Positions 44,571 through 56,459 of a stretch of DNA of 64,000 nt are shown in pieces. This DNA comes from Carposina sasakii. Its lineage: Eukaryota > Arthropoda > Insecta > Lepidoptera > Carposinidae. The stretch covers positions 7,254,001 through 7,318,000 of the forward strand of contig CP053170.1 in assembly GCA_014607495.2 (NCBI GenBank). Direction: 5' to 3'. Within the stretch, counting starts at the first letter, position 1. Every line of letters begins with the position of its first letter. Position numbers and translations under genes: made by a program. The notes under the pieces were generated by a model, which searched no databases, was not told the DNA's origin, and saw nothing but the letters and a program-made list of their open reading frames with translations.

Positions 44571-46327
44571 CGCACAGATGTTCACAGGCCCAGTTTCTTC
44601 AGAGAAAGAGGAAGAATGGCCAGCTCCCAGATCCTTCAAGACGAAGCCTACTGGGGAAAGAAAAGAATGCAGTAGTTGCTGCCAATCGCTGGCCCGAAGA
44701 TGATGATCCTGATCCACTGAGGTTCTCAAGCTGGACAAGATTATGGAGAAGCAACTGCCCAGAGTTTTGCAGTTCATGACATGTGCAGAAAGAAGAATCG
44801 AGTCCACGCTGCGAGGAAGAGAGAAAAAGACGACACCTCGGGAAAGCGTCAACAGGAGAAGAATGTCCCTGCAAGGACAGTTACCGTGAAGAAGAGCAAA
44901 GAAGTTACGTCGCATCATACCTCTAGAAGCTAGTACTTAGAGCAAGCAGAAAAGCTTCTACTACAAAGAAGCAGAGAGATTGTTTTGAAGAGGAGATGGA
45001 CCGCCTGCGGAAGATCGAAACTTCTAGACAGAAGTAGTAAATTGAAGAAGTTGGATGTCATAGAAGAGAATGGTCTACTACATCTACGAGGAAGAATCGA
45101 CGCGGCACAGAACATTGATCGCAACTTCAAAAGACCAGTTGTATTGGATGGGAAGAATTACGTCACGAAGTTGCTGATCCAGCACTACCACGAGAGGTTC
45201 AACCATGGGAACCACGCGACGGTCATCAACGAGTTAAGACAGCGGTACTGGATTCTGGGACTACGATCTGCGGTTAAATGGACTCTGCATCACTGTCAAT
45301 GGTGCAGGGTCAAGAAGACGATACCACAACCGGTGCCGACGGGAGATCTGCCAGAAGAAACGACTGCGACATGGAGCACCCCCTTTACGTGTGCTGCGGT
45401 GGACTACTTCGGCCCAATGATTGTGACGATCGGAAGAAGACATGAGAAGAGGTGGGGGCTCTATTCACATGCCTCACCACAAGAGCGGTACACATTGAGT
45501 TGGCTACCTCTCTATCAACCGACTCAATGATACTGGCTCTCCGACGAATGGCTGCACGAAGAGGAATGCCCAGCGTGTTGTTTAGCGACAACGGGACCAA
45601 CTTCGTCGGGGCGAAGAGAGAACTGCAAAGAGGCCATAGAAGAATTGAAGAAAGAAGACACTCTAGCGACCGAAGCAGAGAGATTGGCGTCCGGTGGAAA
45701 TTCATACCACCTGGCGCACCGAACATGGGCGGAGCCTGGAAAGAATGGTCCGTTCCGTGAAAACAGCCCTTGCAGCGACCCTGAACGAGAAGACCCAAGA
45801 GAAGAAGTACTGCACACGCTGCTGGTAGAAGCAGAACATATCGTCAACTCAAGACCCTTGACAGACTTGACGAGAGAACGCCAGTGAAGAAGCTCTCACT
45901 CCCAATCATTTCCTGATTGGGAGATCCTGCGGAGCGCCTAGGGTGGGCGCCTTCACCGATCAAGACATGGCAGGACGGAGCACATGGAAGAGCACACAAC
46001 GCATGGTCGACCACTTCTGGAGCAGATGGATCAAGGAGTACCTGCCGACGTTGCTGCCCAGGAAGATTGATGGACGAGCAGCAACAAGGGACCTGCGTTT
46101 GTGGAGGACATCGTGCTGGTGGTGGATCACACACTACCACGCTGCACCTGGCCGAGAGGAAGAATCACCCAAGTCTACCCTGGACCTGATGGGAGACGAG
46201 AGTCGTCGTCGTCGATGTCGCGACGCCCGGAGGAGTACTGCGTCGCCCGCATTCGAAAATCATCCTGGTGGTTGCCGGTGGAGTCGTCGCCGGAGCCGGG
46301 AGTTGGTGCTCTGCACGAGGGGGAGAA
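44570..46327 (+). pseudogene. BEL/Pao integrase (frameshifted)
   Basis: The N-terminal HHCC finger is clear: LLIQHYHERFNHGNHATVIN, RQRYWILGLRSAVKWTLHHC and QWCRVKK. The core has AAVDYFGP (first Asp), LFSDNGTNFVGAKREL (second Asp) and PNMGGAWKE (Glu). The C-terminal BEL domain is present as NHFLIGRSCGAPRVGAFTDQ, then WSRWIKEYLPTLL and IVLVVDHTLPR (VL..D frame). Frame changes lie near 45440, 45620, 45755, 45885 and 46100. The region ends at the polypurine tract before the 3' LTR. Confidence 0.87.
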
Positions 46328-47430
46328 TGTCGGCGACGAAGACATGAAACCTACCCAAATTGAATGATTTGATATTATGTACATATAGATAAGGTTGATA
46401 TTATTTGAATAAAGAGTTTGCAATATATGTTAGGTATAGCGCTAACATTAAGTTTGTACTAGGTAGGGTTGTTTTGTGTCTGACTTATTTCTTATCCCTT
46501 TGAGTTTTATTAGGTGTAGGTAGCTATTCTGAGCACATTAAGAGTATTTTTAAGTAAATTGAATAATTACTTTAGTAGATATTTGCGATTTCATAGTTTA
46601 TTAAGATTTTGAACTTGTGCTCACAGTAGCTTCGAGAATATTCCAATTAGAATGAATCTGATTATTTCTTATTTGAGTTCATTTTATGCCCTTTCTAGTG
46701 ATATATAATTCATGTATATAGATTGTGTAAATTAGATTTTATTAAGGGCTAAACTTAGCAAGTTGGTAAAATTTGTAAGATTTTTGACCTTTCTCCTTTG
46801 ACAACTTTTTATTGTTTAAACTTAAAAATAAGATTCTTATATAATTAGATAGAGCTAATTAAGACCTTTTTAACAATGTATAACACATGTATGTAATGTT
46901 TATTTTGAAATAAATATAGGGCGCAAAAGAGGTCAGTCAAGGGACAAACTAGATAAAATGTTAGAAGAAATCGTAGAGAATTTCTACCGCGTTCCAGACG
47001 GTAAGGGTGAACCGTCGACATATTTGTAAGTCGCACGGATTTTGTGTGTTCAATCCGAGGCGAGTTCCTAAGAAGAAATATAAGAAGAAAAGTGAAAAGG
47101 AAGCAAAATAGGAACAAGAGAAGCCACTGAAGACTGCCTGAAGACTGACCTCTTGCCCGCAGTTTGGAAGAAAAAGTGTGTTTTGTCTCTCTCACTCCCG
47201 CGTACGACAACAACATACAGGGGTTTGACAACAACATACAATAGGGTGACCGGCGCGTATTTAGTACGCGACGACGCCGCGGCTGATATCGGAGCTGCGC
47301 ACACGGGTGAAGGGTGCGCGAGGCGGACGCGACCAGCGCGGTTTGGGAGTTACGCCCCGGGCCCACCGCGTTCGTCACCCCGGGGATCCTTTCCCGGCCG
47401 GACCCGCTGAAACGGGAGCTGGCCGCAACA
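46328..47430 (+). repeat. 3' LTR of the BEL/Pao element
   Basis: 1103 bp. Compared with the 5' LTR the differences I can see are small length changes, for example an extra ATTT-type insert near 46402, one A near 46645, a TA near 46707, one A in the run at about 47175, and one base fewer in the G run near 47340 and in the C run near 47393. Confidence 0.9.
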
Positions 47431-48485
47431 GACATGTTTTTTAGTCATTTTTACTTTATTTCGGCTATACATGAGGTAGGGTTTTAAAAAAATTCGGATG
47501 TCAAGATAATAATGATAGTAACTTTTGTAAAGCCAAAATTAAAAAAACAATCATAATGAACACACAATTATAAAAATTTTTTGAGACTAACGCTCTTTAC
47601 TTTCTGAGCTCAATCAGTTGTTTAGCGTGCAAGCGATATTCTACTCTAATGTTACAGAAAAGCGCTTAAATAGTAACTTCGTGCCCGCTGACGCTCAGTA
47701 CCGCGCTGTGCGCCGACGACGTAGGGTCTATGTCGCTTTTCGCCCACGGCAGTGGCATTTTTTATTATCTTGCGGTGTAGGTATTACTCGATGAGTTCGG
47801 ACTAATGGGAAATAAAACTAAAAAAAAATATGTTTCCAAAAGGAAGATGGCTCACGTTGGAGAGAATTTTCTAAAAAGGGGAGAGAATCAAAGGTGTAAG
47901 TAGTATAATCATAATTAGTAAGTATGTACAAGTTTAGTGCTGAGAATGCATTTTATAATGGACAGCAAAAAAAACAAAAGTCGAAATTACGGGATAAAAT
48001 ATTTACCCGGGATAAAAAGTATAATGTGTTATTCTGATACGTACCTAAGCTAATATAAGGTCTTTCCGAAATTAGTGATTTTGCCTTTGGACACGAAACT
48101 AGGAAAGTAAAAAGAAACAACTTTCATTATGGGGCCAACTCGATATAGTGAAAAAAATCAGCTGTTCATACATTCAGGATTTTGCGTGATGAAGTACAAA
48201 CATACACACTCACAAAACAAACATACAAACTTTCATCACTTGATATAAATTGTAAGAATTCCTTTGGAACGTGGCGCTAGTTGCTTTGTTTTATCCATGT
48301 AAAAGTCCTAACAAAAGAAATTAGTTCCGAAATCACACACACCAGCATGAGAAGTATTCTATAAGCGCACTGCTTTTACAATGAAGCACATCACAAATTT
48401 TATATACATTTACGCGTAGATGTAGGTACAAATATCCCTTTCACCCACCTACAGGAACTTACTTACTACTCATCATTGTGATCCC
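47431..48485. other. non-coding flank before the gap
   Basis: No gene is seen. Bases about 47965-48040 (CGGGATAAAATATTTACCCG) resemble the Helitron interior at 12940, and 48140-48240 has scattered Helitron-like words. Confidence 0.45.
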
Positions 48486-48985
48486 NNNNNNNNNNNNNNN
48501 NNNNNNNNNNNNNNNNNNNNNNNNNNNNNNNNNNNNNNNNNNNNNNNNNNNNNNNNNNNNNNNNNNNNNNNNNNNNNNNNNNNNNNNNNNNNNNNNNNNN
48601 NNNNNNNNNNNNNNNNNNNNNNNNNNNNNNNNNNNNNNNNNNNNNNNNNNNNNNNNNNNNNNNNNNNNNNNNNNNNNNNNNNNNNNNNNNNNNNNNNNNN
48701 NNNNNNNNNNNNNNNNNNNNNNNNNNNNNNNNNNNNNNNNNNNNNNNNNNNNNNNNNNNNNNNNNNNNNNNNNNNNNNNNNNNNNNNNNNNNNNNNNNNN
48801 NNNNNNNNNNNNNNNNNNNNNNNNNNNNNNNNNNNNNNNNNNNNNNNNNNNNNNNNNNNNNNNNNNNNNNNNNNNNNNNNNNNNNNNNNNNNNNNNNNNN
48901 NNNNNNNNNNNNNNNNNNNNNNNNNNNNNNNNNNNNNNNNNNNNNNNNNNNNNNNNNNNNNNNNNNNNNNNNNNNNNNNNNNNNN
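48486..48985. other. assembly gap, 500 N
   Basis: Exactly 500 Ns, a round number typical of a scaffold gap of unknown true size. Block B starts immediately after it. Confidence 0.99.
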
Positions 48986-49857
48986 TATGTCGCGCTATAC
49001 TTAAACGTAGCTGTGGGACCTTCTGTTGACGATGCTTGCGTTTCTGGCTATCCCCCATTTCGGGAACACTAGCCGTGTGAGTTATAAAAATTGTTGTAAA
49101 TGTTATATGGTCACAATCGGAACTTCACCTAACCACGTGTGGAATTATAGCTAACTGGGTTGAAAAGTGGTGTGCAATTTGGCAACACTTTCCATTCGCC
49201 TAACTTGTTTTGGGGGTATAGGCGTGACTATAGCTATTCTATATTGTATTATCATTCTAGATATAAATAGTTGTTCTTATATTAGGAGATCATATTAGAC
49301 CCCAATCAGAAAGATGTAAAACTGCTTGCACCATTCCTAATTACCAACCGAATGAAATAAGAATGCAATGCACAATATGCTTAATAATAACAATGCATAT
49401 TACCCACAAGTGCATAAAATATATTGACAAAAAAATTAGTTAAGAATAAATGTAAGTAACAGATGTAAGATGTACATGAAACATAAAATAAAAAATATAT
49501 ATATAATGCTGCCACAAGATCCCACCCATTCGAAAGTAGCTAAACAGATTAAGCGATACTCCCCATCGCTAGGAAACCCACACATATGGCACACAACTTT
49601 GATTAATAGTCCCAAAGGGAACTAATATAGAAAAAAAGCTGAATTAGGAAATTGGATACAGCAAGAGATATGTTCTTAACGAACTTCCAATAAAAAGCCT
49701 TAAGCTACTAAAGAAACAGGTCAACAACCCCTGTCAAACTTGATTGACAGGGACGCAGCTGCAGCAACAAAAAAAATAATAATAATAATAGGCGTGACTA
49801 TATAGTCACATATGTATGTATGTATTTATTATTCACAAATGTGCTCTTTTGTTTCAG

Positions 49858-50088
49858 TATGCATGCCCATCGTATCATATGGTGCGGCAATGGGCTGGAT
49901 ATTCCAAACAAATCTCTATTGATGGCGAATTCTCCCCATCAGATACTCCTGTGAGCGAGGAGCAAGTGTCTTGGATGGCCTCGATCATGTTCATATTCGC
50001 TCCGATTGCTGTCTTCATTTATGGCGCGGCCAGCTTGACAATTTGGGCGAAAGAATACGTTGCTATGTGTTATCTGTAGCTATAGCCG
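49858..50088 (+). CDS. MFS sugar transporter (Tret1-like), internal exon 1, copy B
   Basis: Same exon as 10370-10600, preceded by TTTGTTTCAG and followed by GTAAGT. The stretch EFSPSDTPVSEEQVSWMASI continues through FIFAPIAVFIYGAA, so the extra C that breaks copy A is absent here. Other indels break this copy: one base fewer near 49907 (before CCAAACAAAT), one fewer near 49926 (GATGGCG), extra bases in GCGGCCAGCTTGACAATTTG, an extra T near 50071, and an extra G at the splice junction. Read together, the two copies support an intact ancestral exon encoding TM1-TM2 and the D-K-x-G-R-K loop. As assembled neither is translatable throughout. Confidence 0.8.
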
Positions 50089-50117
50089 GTAAGTATTATT
50101 TGTCTGCTATTATTTAT

Positions 50118-50385
50118 TACTGGCTGCGTGGTGCCGGCAGAGTATAATTCGTACCACCCTATGTCTAACCCGTGGGTACGTACGAGGCGATAAGGGTTCC
50201 GAGAGGTGGACAGCGGCGCCTCCCGTATTGACAAATAGTCCAAAATACAAACTGCGGTCACCAACCCGCCTGCCCATCGTGGTGACTATGGCCAAATATC
50301 TCCCATAGCAGTCTTGTGGCGTGCCCTGGGGCAGGCCTTCGTCCAGCAATGGACTGCAATAGGCTGATGATGATGATATTCTTAT
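50118..50385 (+). repeat. SINE-like repeat, copy B
   Basis: Matches 10630-10905 at the same intronic position, so the insertion predates the duplication. Several one-base indels. Confidence 0.75.
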
Positions 50386-51303
50386 TATGGCACTACAGAA
50401 AGATTTACATCAAAAATGCATACATAGAAGTGTTTTTTTCTGCAAGAGACTCTTGTGCATCATGGGGCTTTACCTGCATACATCAGTTGCATCTCCTTCC
50501 GTGCATGTTTTAAGAGGCGATGTAAGAACTCGGGGCCGTTCTCTCAGGCGATGAGCTAGTACTCGTAACTTATTACAGTGATCGGAATAGGTAGTGCAAT
50601 TTGGGCGGATTGCGTGACGAATCTTACATGGACATGCCACCGCGCGGGATTACTATTTCGATACGAGCTGGTCACAATAAAGATTATTAGGGTTTAAAAA
50701 TGTTATATTACATAAAATTATTATGCATTTAAACGCGACTTAACTTAATTGACCGCCATATTTTTTCTTATTTCAAACTCAACTTAAATTCTTAGAAAAT
50801 GTATTGTACGTATACAAAGGAATTGCACTCTTGTACGAGTAGCGATAAGATGCCAATTGAAATGAATGCAGTGCTCTACGTTTTTTTTTTTTGTTGGCGG
50901 CATTTGCCTTTCAGTGGCGGCGGCATGCGCTAAAAAATAAAATAGTGAAACTTCTGTACTTATTATTGTTTTTGCTTAACAAAGGCAACGACTGATAAGA
51001 GTACTAACATAAAGTGTAAATGGGAGAAAGAGACAATAAATCCCATATTTTCTGTCTCTTTTTGTGCAAGGGATGATGAGGTGATACGGCGGTGTTTGTT
51101 CACCCTGTTCTGTTCTCGGTTCATTGAGTGCATACGTGTGAGTTCGAGTTACTTATTTGGTTATCTTGACGACATCTGGCTTGTTTTATGGACTGACGAA
51201 CCTCTGCATTTGTGATAATTTGGCTCGTGTATACCGGACTTCTGATTTTTGCGTGACTGAATTGGATTTGTTTTATGAAAAGGACCATTTTTGGTGAAAA
51301 CCG

Positions 51304-51705
51304 GTAAGTACTAACATTCATATTTAAATGTGTAAGGTTTTGTTTGATTGTAACCTAGAAAATTACAATTAGAAATAGTTTTAGTCTATCAATGTTACTT
51401 CGTTGATATTGGTTTTTATACTTGAATCATATTTAAGTTCTCTTGATTTGTCTCTATTGCTTTTGCATCCTTAAAATGAATGTTTCATATCGTGGTAATG
51501 TGAACGTTTTTGTAAGGGGATGTCGGGATATCTATAGGGGACAGTTATGTTGATGGCGTTAACAAGCTCAGTACATTTTAATTTATTATTTAAAATTTTG
51601 TGTAAAAATATAAGGTCTGCAATTGGCTATTATACAACAGGACTAACTTTTATAAACATGTACTTCATGTTTACATAATAGTCTAAACGATTTTTTTCTT
51701 TTCAG
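51304..51705 (+). other. probable 5' intron of the hAT transposase gene
   Basis: CCG|GTAAGT at 51303/51304 and a long pyrimidine tract ending TTTTCAG at 51705 bracket a 402-bp segment just upstream of the ATG at 51725. This is consistent with a spliced 5' UTR. Confidence 0.55.
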
Positions 51706-51724
51706 ATTACTCAGCTCAGACAAC

Positions 51725-53186
51725 ATGAGTTGGCGAGCAAAGGAAGAGACTCTTCAGCGCTGGATTGAATCCTATCCTGAACTGATGTACGAGTCCACAA
51801 ATCATACAATTTTACTGTACGAAATGTGAGACTAACCATCGGATGTCGAAAGAGCACCATCAAGAGACATGTGTGAGGGAGTTGTGCATAAGGGAACACC
51901 GTCGACGTCTCCCAATGGTTTTTTATTTGATATTATGAGTTCCTTATTCTCTGTAATATTCCGTGGGCACAGTTGAAAACCCATCTTTTAAAAACTTTTT
52001 TGAAAAAAAAATGTGTTGCGCTTGTTTCTAATCGAAAAAAGCTGCCCGGTGAATCAATACTCAGAAAAAAATATTTGGAAGAAATTTATGCAAAGAAGCT
52101 TGCTACAATACACAGCGAGATTGTGAACGAAAAAATATGGATTTCATTGGATGAAACTACTGATTTCTTAGGAAGATATGTAGTGCACTTTTTGGTCAAA
52201 CCTTTAAACTCTACAGCATCAAAAAAAAGTTTACCTAATAGCTTGTAAAGTATTAGAAAATGTTAATGGAAAAACAATTTCTCAGTTTTGTCATTGATTG
52301 TTTGAAAAAATCTGTGGGGTGACTCCTATGAAGATAAAGTGGAAAGTGTTCTTTGTTATGTACAGACAGTGTTGCGTACATGTTGACAGCGGGGCGAGTT
52401 TTAAAAAACATTTTCCGAACATGAAGCATGTCACTTGTTTAGCTCATGCTCTCCATCAAGTAGCAGAAAAAATACGTTCTGAATATCCGGATGTAGACAC
52501 ACTGATTGCCAACGGAAAGAAAATTTTTTTGAAGTCTCCCAGTAGGGTAAAACTGTTAAAAGACATGTATCCCAATTTACCGTTGCCACCCTCAACCAAT
52601 AATAACGCGGTGGGGCACTTGGCTTGCAGCGGCCTCTTATTATGTGAAATATTTCGACGAAATTAAACATATTTTGACATGTTTGAGAAGTTCAGAAGCA
52701 GTCTCAATAAAAAATGCGAAAAATATTATTAATAAAGACAATATTCGAAATAAATTCATCGACGAAAGTTTTAAAATAATACAAATAGCGTTGACAATTT
52801 ACAAAAACGCGATACATCCATAGTCGAAGCATTTCAAATATTTGATGAAGTAAGGTCAGTAGTAAATTGGAGTATGAGTTCACCTATACAAAATAAATTA
52901 GAAGCAGTCATGGCTCGCAATCCGGATATGATATTATCAGGACGTTTTCAGAAAAAATCGCAAGCGGTTCAGCAACTGACGATATTTTAATTTTGAAATT
53001 TGCCCGCTGACATCAGTAGAGGTGAACGGACGTTTTCGACATATAAATGGATTTAAATGTTAAAAAAAATAGATTAAAGTTGGCAAATATGGAAAGATTA
53101 TCGTAATTTATTTCAATTCCACAGAAAACGAAAATGCAATTTCAAATGTTGAAGAAATTGATAGTGAGAACGAAGATGACGATTGA
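51725..53186 (+). pseudogene. hAT transposase, CGGBP1-like, decayed
   Basis: The ATG at 51725 gives MSWRAKEETLQRWIESYPEL, then a BED-like cysteine/histidine cluster (FYCTKCETNHRMSKEHHQET) in a shifted frame. Next come SILRKKYLEEIYAKKLATIH and KIWISLDETTDFLGRYVVHF with the first catalytic Asp of hAT enzymes. Then HVTCLAHALHQVAEKIRSEY, LIANGKKIFLKSPSRVKLLK and DMYPNLPLPP, with TRWGTW in another frame. The dimerisation motif LTSVEV...TFSTYKW is near 53025, and the acidic tail ends at 53186. Several frameshifts and stops (about 51900, 52245, 52300, 52380, 52595, 52820, 52985) inactivate it. The family resemblance is to CGG-binding-protein-1-like hAT transposases. Confidence 0.82.
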
Positions 53187-54551
53187 AGGAATAAACTTTT
53201 TAATTGTGAAAAATCAATTAAAAAGTTTGTTTCCTTCAATCGTTCGTTCGTTTTGTTTTCTGTCGAATTGAAATAAATTACGATGATTACTTTTTTTATT
53301 TAATGCAAAGGTTAAATTAAAATATTAATCAACAATGTTAAATTTCATTATGATTATCATGTGCCATATTGGTGCCCGATAAATGGCAATAGGCTCGCCC
53401 CCTATTTGCGACTCAAACATAGCTGGCGAGGAGTGGGTATTTTTATACTTCTGCCTACCCTTCGGGGTTACAGGCGTGATGCTATGATTTTAATGGTATT
53501 TCTCTGATTAAGTTGTTAATTAACAATGAATTATTTTAACTTGTTGTCTACATTGTATGAACACTTTTATTCGTAACTGAATGCTTACACGTTTTAACAA
53601 CATAAAAAAATATTTAAAGGACCAATGTTTTTTATTTCTTCCCTACTTTTCACTTTAGAAATGATAAACATTTAAATATATTACTTATTAAATAATTGTT
53701 TTTCTTTTATAATACCAGTATAGATAGAAAATATCCGAAATCCCGCAATCCCGCCGGCGTATCCACACTAATATAATGTTTGAGGTCGTTGACCCTAAAT
53801 TGCACTACCTATTCCGATCACTGCTTATTACTGATCAGCCATCAGCTGCATCTATTACCGATGTCCTTCTTGATCATGAGAATATAGGTATATGTAGACC
53901 TTGTATGTTTTAGGGCAAAGTTCGTTGTACATTTAAACTTTCCGAAAAATTGTGTCTAATGCATATAAGCCACTATACTCATAATACAAACTATACGATA
54001 CCTAATTCATTTATTTATATGTACACGGACTTGACGACATTACAGCGATACCAAGGTACCGTCAAGTTTAGGAAATACATTAAAAAAATATATATATACA
54101 TACAGACGAATTGAAAACCTCCTCCTTTTTTGAAGTCGGTTAAAAATAAAAGGAGAAGAAAACAACAAATAAACATTGAAATAGACATAGTAAATTACAA
54201 AACAAAAAAAACAGTGATAAATAATAAAAAATTAATACATAATTGAACTAATCCGAACACTATAAGTCATCTCGCAAAATATCTACAATTTTTACTATAA
54301 TTATAAATAGCTGTTGGTCTTCCCGAAATTGTAAAATAAAATAAATAAATAAATAAATAAATATCATACACTCTGCACAAACACTCCTCCATCTATCAGC
54401 AAACATATCACACTCCGGTGCTGACGTCAGAAGTGCATTCAGTAGGGTCAGAACACAAACCAATAGTGAATTCCTATGCGACACCGTGCGCGCATGAGGA
54501 ACAGCTAGCAGATGTCGACTAATATTTTATCGTATTGATATTTTCTTACAG

Positions 54552-54722
54552 CTCGGCTGGGCAGTAAAGCTGATGAGCGCGCATCCTATAGCGCTGATCA
54601 GCGCACGAGCTCTGATCGGCTTCGGCTCCGGAGGCGGATTCGTGGTCTGTCCCCTCTACGTCAAAGAGATCAGCGAAGACAGCATCAGGGGCATGACAGG
54701 CACATTCGTTATTTTCTCTCAG
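54552..54722 (+). CDS. MFS sugar transporter (Tret1-like), exon 2, copy B
   Basis: An intact 171-nt exon: TTTTCTTACAG precedes it and GTTAGT follows, and it is open in phase 0 for 57 codons. It reads LGWAVKLMSAHPIALISARA, LIGFGSGGGFVVCPLYVKEI, then SEDSIRGMTGTFVIFSQ. This covers TM3-TM4 with the sugar-transporter pattern R-A-L-x-G-x-G-x-G and P-x-Y-x-x-E-I followed by R-G. It joins in frame to exon 1 if that exon ends as in copy A. The intron to exon 1 is about 4.5 kb, most of it the hAT insertion. Later exons must lie beyond the window or in the gap. Function (trehalose or hexose uptake) is inferred from the family. Confidence 0.88.
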
Positions 54723-55324
54723 GTTAGTTATTTTGACTGAGCGTTTTCCGCACTTAGCCTCTATAGATGAGGCCATTGTACGTATTTTTTTACCTTAGGT
54801 ACCTGTCTACTCCAACCAAACCAGACTTTCTTAAAGGTTAGCAACCTGCAGGCTTTCGAGAGTGATGCCGGCGATCGAAGAATTAATGCCCGTTGATCGG
54901 CCACCCTCGTGCATTTCACTTCTACGCCTTCGTTTTATCTCTAATAACAGCTCATCCGTTGGTGTTCGCCTACCACCTGGCCCAACACCCTTCGCTAACC
55001 CTTGATCAAGTCTAACCGGTATTAGACAATGTCGCTGGTAATACCTATAGCCATGATATTTACGGAACTATTTAGAAGTATCTTTATAGGGTTTCTTGTA
55101 TTTTCGTGTCATAATTTATCTTAGGTTGAAAAGGTATTGCAGTAATGGGTCCGGTCAGCTTAGGCACTTAATTAAGTGAGGTCTTAGGCTAGGGACTAGA
55201 ATTTTCCTAGGTATTTCCTAGACCTATAAAATATACCTTTATAGGTCGTTACAGGTCGTGACATACAAAATCGGCGTTTTGAAAGGGAGGGAAATAAAGT
55301 CAATTTAAAAAACTATATACGATA

Positions 55325-55630
55325 CTAGTGGACGCCCGCGACTGCGACCGCGTGGACTACAGAAAAAACAAAATGTCAAAATTATCCGGGATAAAAACAT
55401 TTTCCCGGGATAAAAAGTAGCGTATAACCGAGGAATACGAGAAATATATTGTATCTCGTATGTTAAATGGGACCTGTCACACACAACGCACAGACAAACA
55501 GACAAAAAATCCAAAAATCATTCTTTTGCATTGATAAAGGTAATATTTTTTTGTATATTTTTTCTCATATATTTTTCATGTACAGATAGCGATCCATAAC
55601 ATTTTTATTACATGTATAGATATATTTAAT
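55325..55630 (-). mobile_element. Helitron-like repeat, copy B
   Basis: Same element and position as 12874-13175, starting CTAGTGGACGCCCGCGACTG. Confidence 0.7.
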
Positions 55631-55730
55631 CAAAGTATCGGTCGGGCTGAAGTAAAGCCGTAAGTACACCTATACCTGTAGGTATGCGTACTCTCACGCG
55701 GGGCGGCCGTTAGTGTTTAATAAAGTGCTG

Positions 55731-56243
55731 AAGCGGAGCTCGACTAGAATACATCAGCTGCATCTCCTTTTGTACATATTGTATGAGTACTAAGGAATTG
55801 AGAGACGTTCTCTTATAATATTAGTTGGAATTGGGATATTACCAAGTGTGGCACAGTGACAGTAACTAGCTTGTACAGTCTCAACTGTACATGATTCTTT
55901 ATACTTCGCGACCTAGATTAGGCCGCACTACTAACAATTATAAATATGATACTATTGCTAAAATAAGGTGAGATCATAACTAACTAGCGCGCGGTACGCA
56001 GCAATAGAAAGAACGGTCAATATCTTATCATAACTTGTATAACGTATTATTACAATATACTCGTGATAATTAACTTAACGTCTCCATTCTTCTTTATACG
56101 AACTCCACAACTAGAACAAGTGTAAGGGCTAACTGGCCCCTACATAGCTCATAACCTGAGAGAGCGGCTTTGAATTCCTTAATCACTCCTACAACATGCA
56201 CAAAAGGAGATGTAGCTGATGTATTCTAGTAGAGCCCCGCTTC
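55731..56243. repeat. foldback MITE, copy B, interrupted by a solo LTR
   Basis: The arms correspond to 13281-13369 and 13425-13513 of block A. The spacer is enlarged by the LTR at 55872-56144. Confidence 0.7.
55872..56144. mobile_element. solo LTR, 273 bp
   Basis: TGTACAGTCTCAACTGTACA at the left and GGGCTAACTGGCCCCTACA at the right give TG...CA ends. TAGCT lies on both sides (55867-55871 and 56145-56149), a 5-bp target duplication. Block A has the empty site with one TAGCT. There is no internal region, so it is most simply an LTR left by recombination. Its family is not identified. Confidence 0.85.
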
Positions 56244-56459
56244 AGAACATTAAAGAAATCTGCATAAATATTTTCGTCCTTCGAAACGAGATGATTACCG
56301 AGAAGATAGTTCACCGTTTGACCTTTTGAAAGGTCTGAACCGTTGTTTAAATTTTATTTCAACAAGTTTAACGTCGTTGGAAGGCTTTGTGCAATAATCT
56401 CAACTTTGAGATAGTGGAAAGTTGAACAGCTTATTTCTTCTTCTTTCTTTCTTTATTGT

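Larger units (their letters stand above)
39637..47430 (+). mobile_element. complete BEL/Pao LTR retrotransposon
   Basis: 7.8 kb, flanked by GACAT at 39632-39636 and 47431-47435 (5-bp target duplication). LTRs are 1099 bp (39637-40735) and 1103 bp (46328-47430), both TGTCGGCGACG...GGCCGCAACA. Two bases after the 5' LTR is TGGTCCTTCGAGCCGGAT (40738-40755), complementary to the 3' end of a eukaryotic tRNA-Tyr. A polypurine tract GAGGGGGAGAA (46317-46327) abuts the 3' LTR. Between them lie gag, protease, RT, RNase H and integrase in BEL order. LTR differences are small, mostly length changes in short runs. Confidence 0.93.
50576..53823 (+). mobile_element. hAT transposon, 3.25 kb, present only in block B
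   Basis: The left terminus CAGTGATCGGAATAGGTAGT and the right terminus (its exact complement) give a TIR of about 27 bp. CTTATTA lies on both sides (50569-50575 and 53824-53830); the eighth base expected for hAT is ambiguous because the flank continues with C. Block A at about 11085-11095 has the unoccupied site. It lies in the intron between transporter exons 1 and 2. A short retroposon end (CTGCCTACCCTTCGGGGTTA) sits inside at about 53380-53490. Confidence 0.9.

Noticed and set aside
48459..49058. Open frames across the N run
   Set aside because: They are artefacts of translating Ns.
54260..54484. Minus-strand ORF shared by both blocks (also 11401-11628)
   Set aside because: Identical codons simply reflect the duplication; there is no known motif, and an A-rich insert changes its C-terminus in block B.
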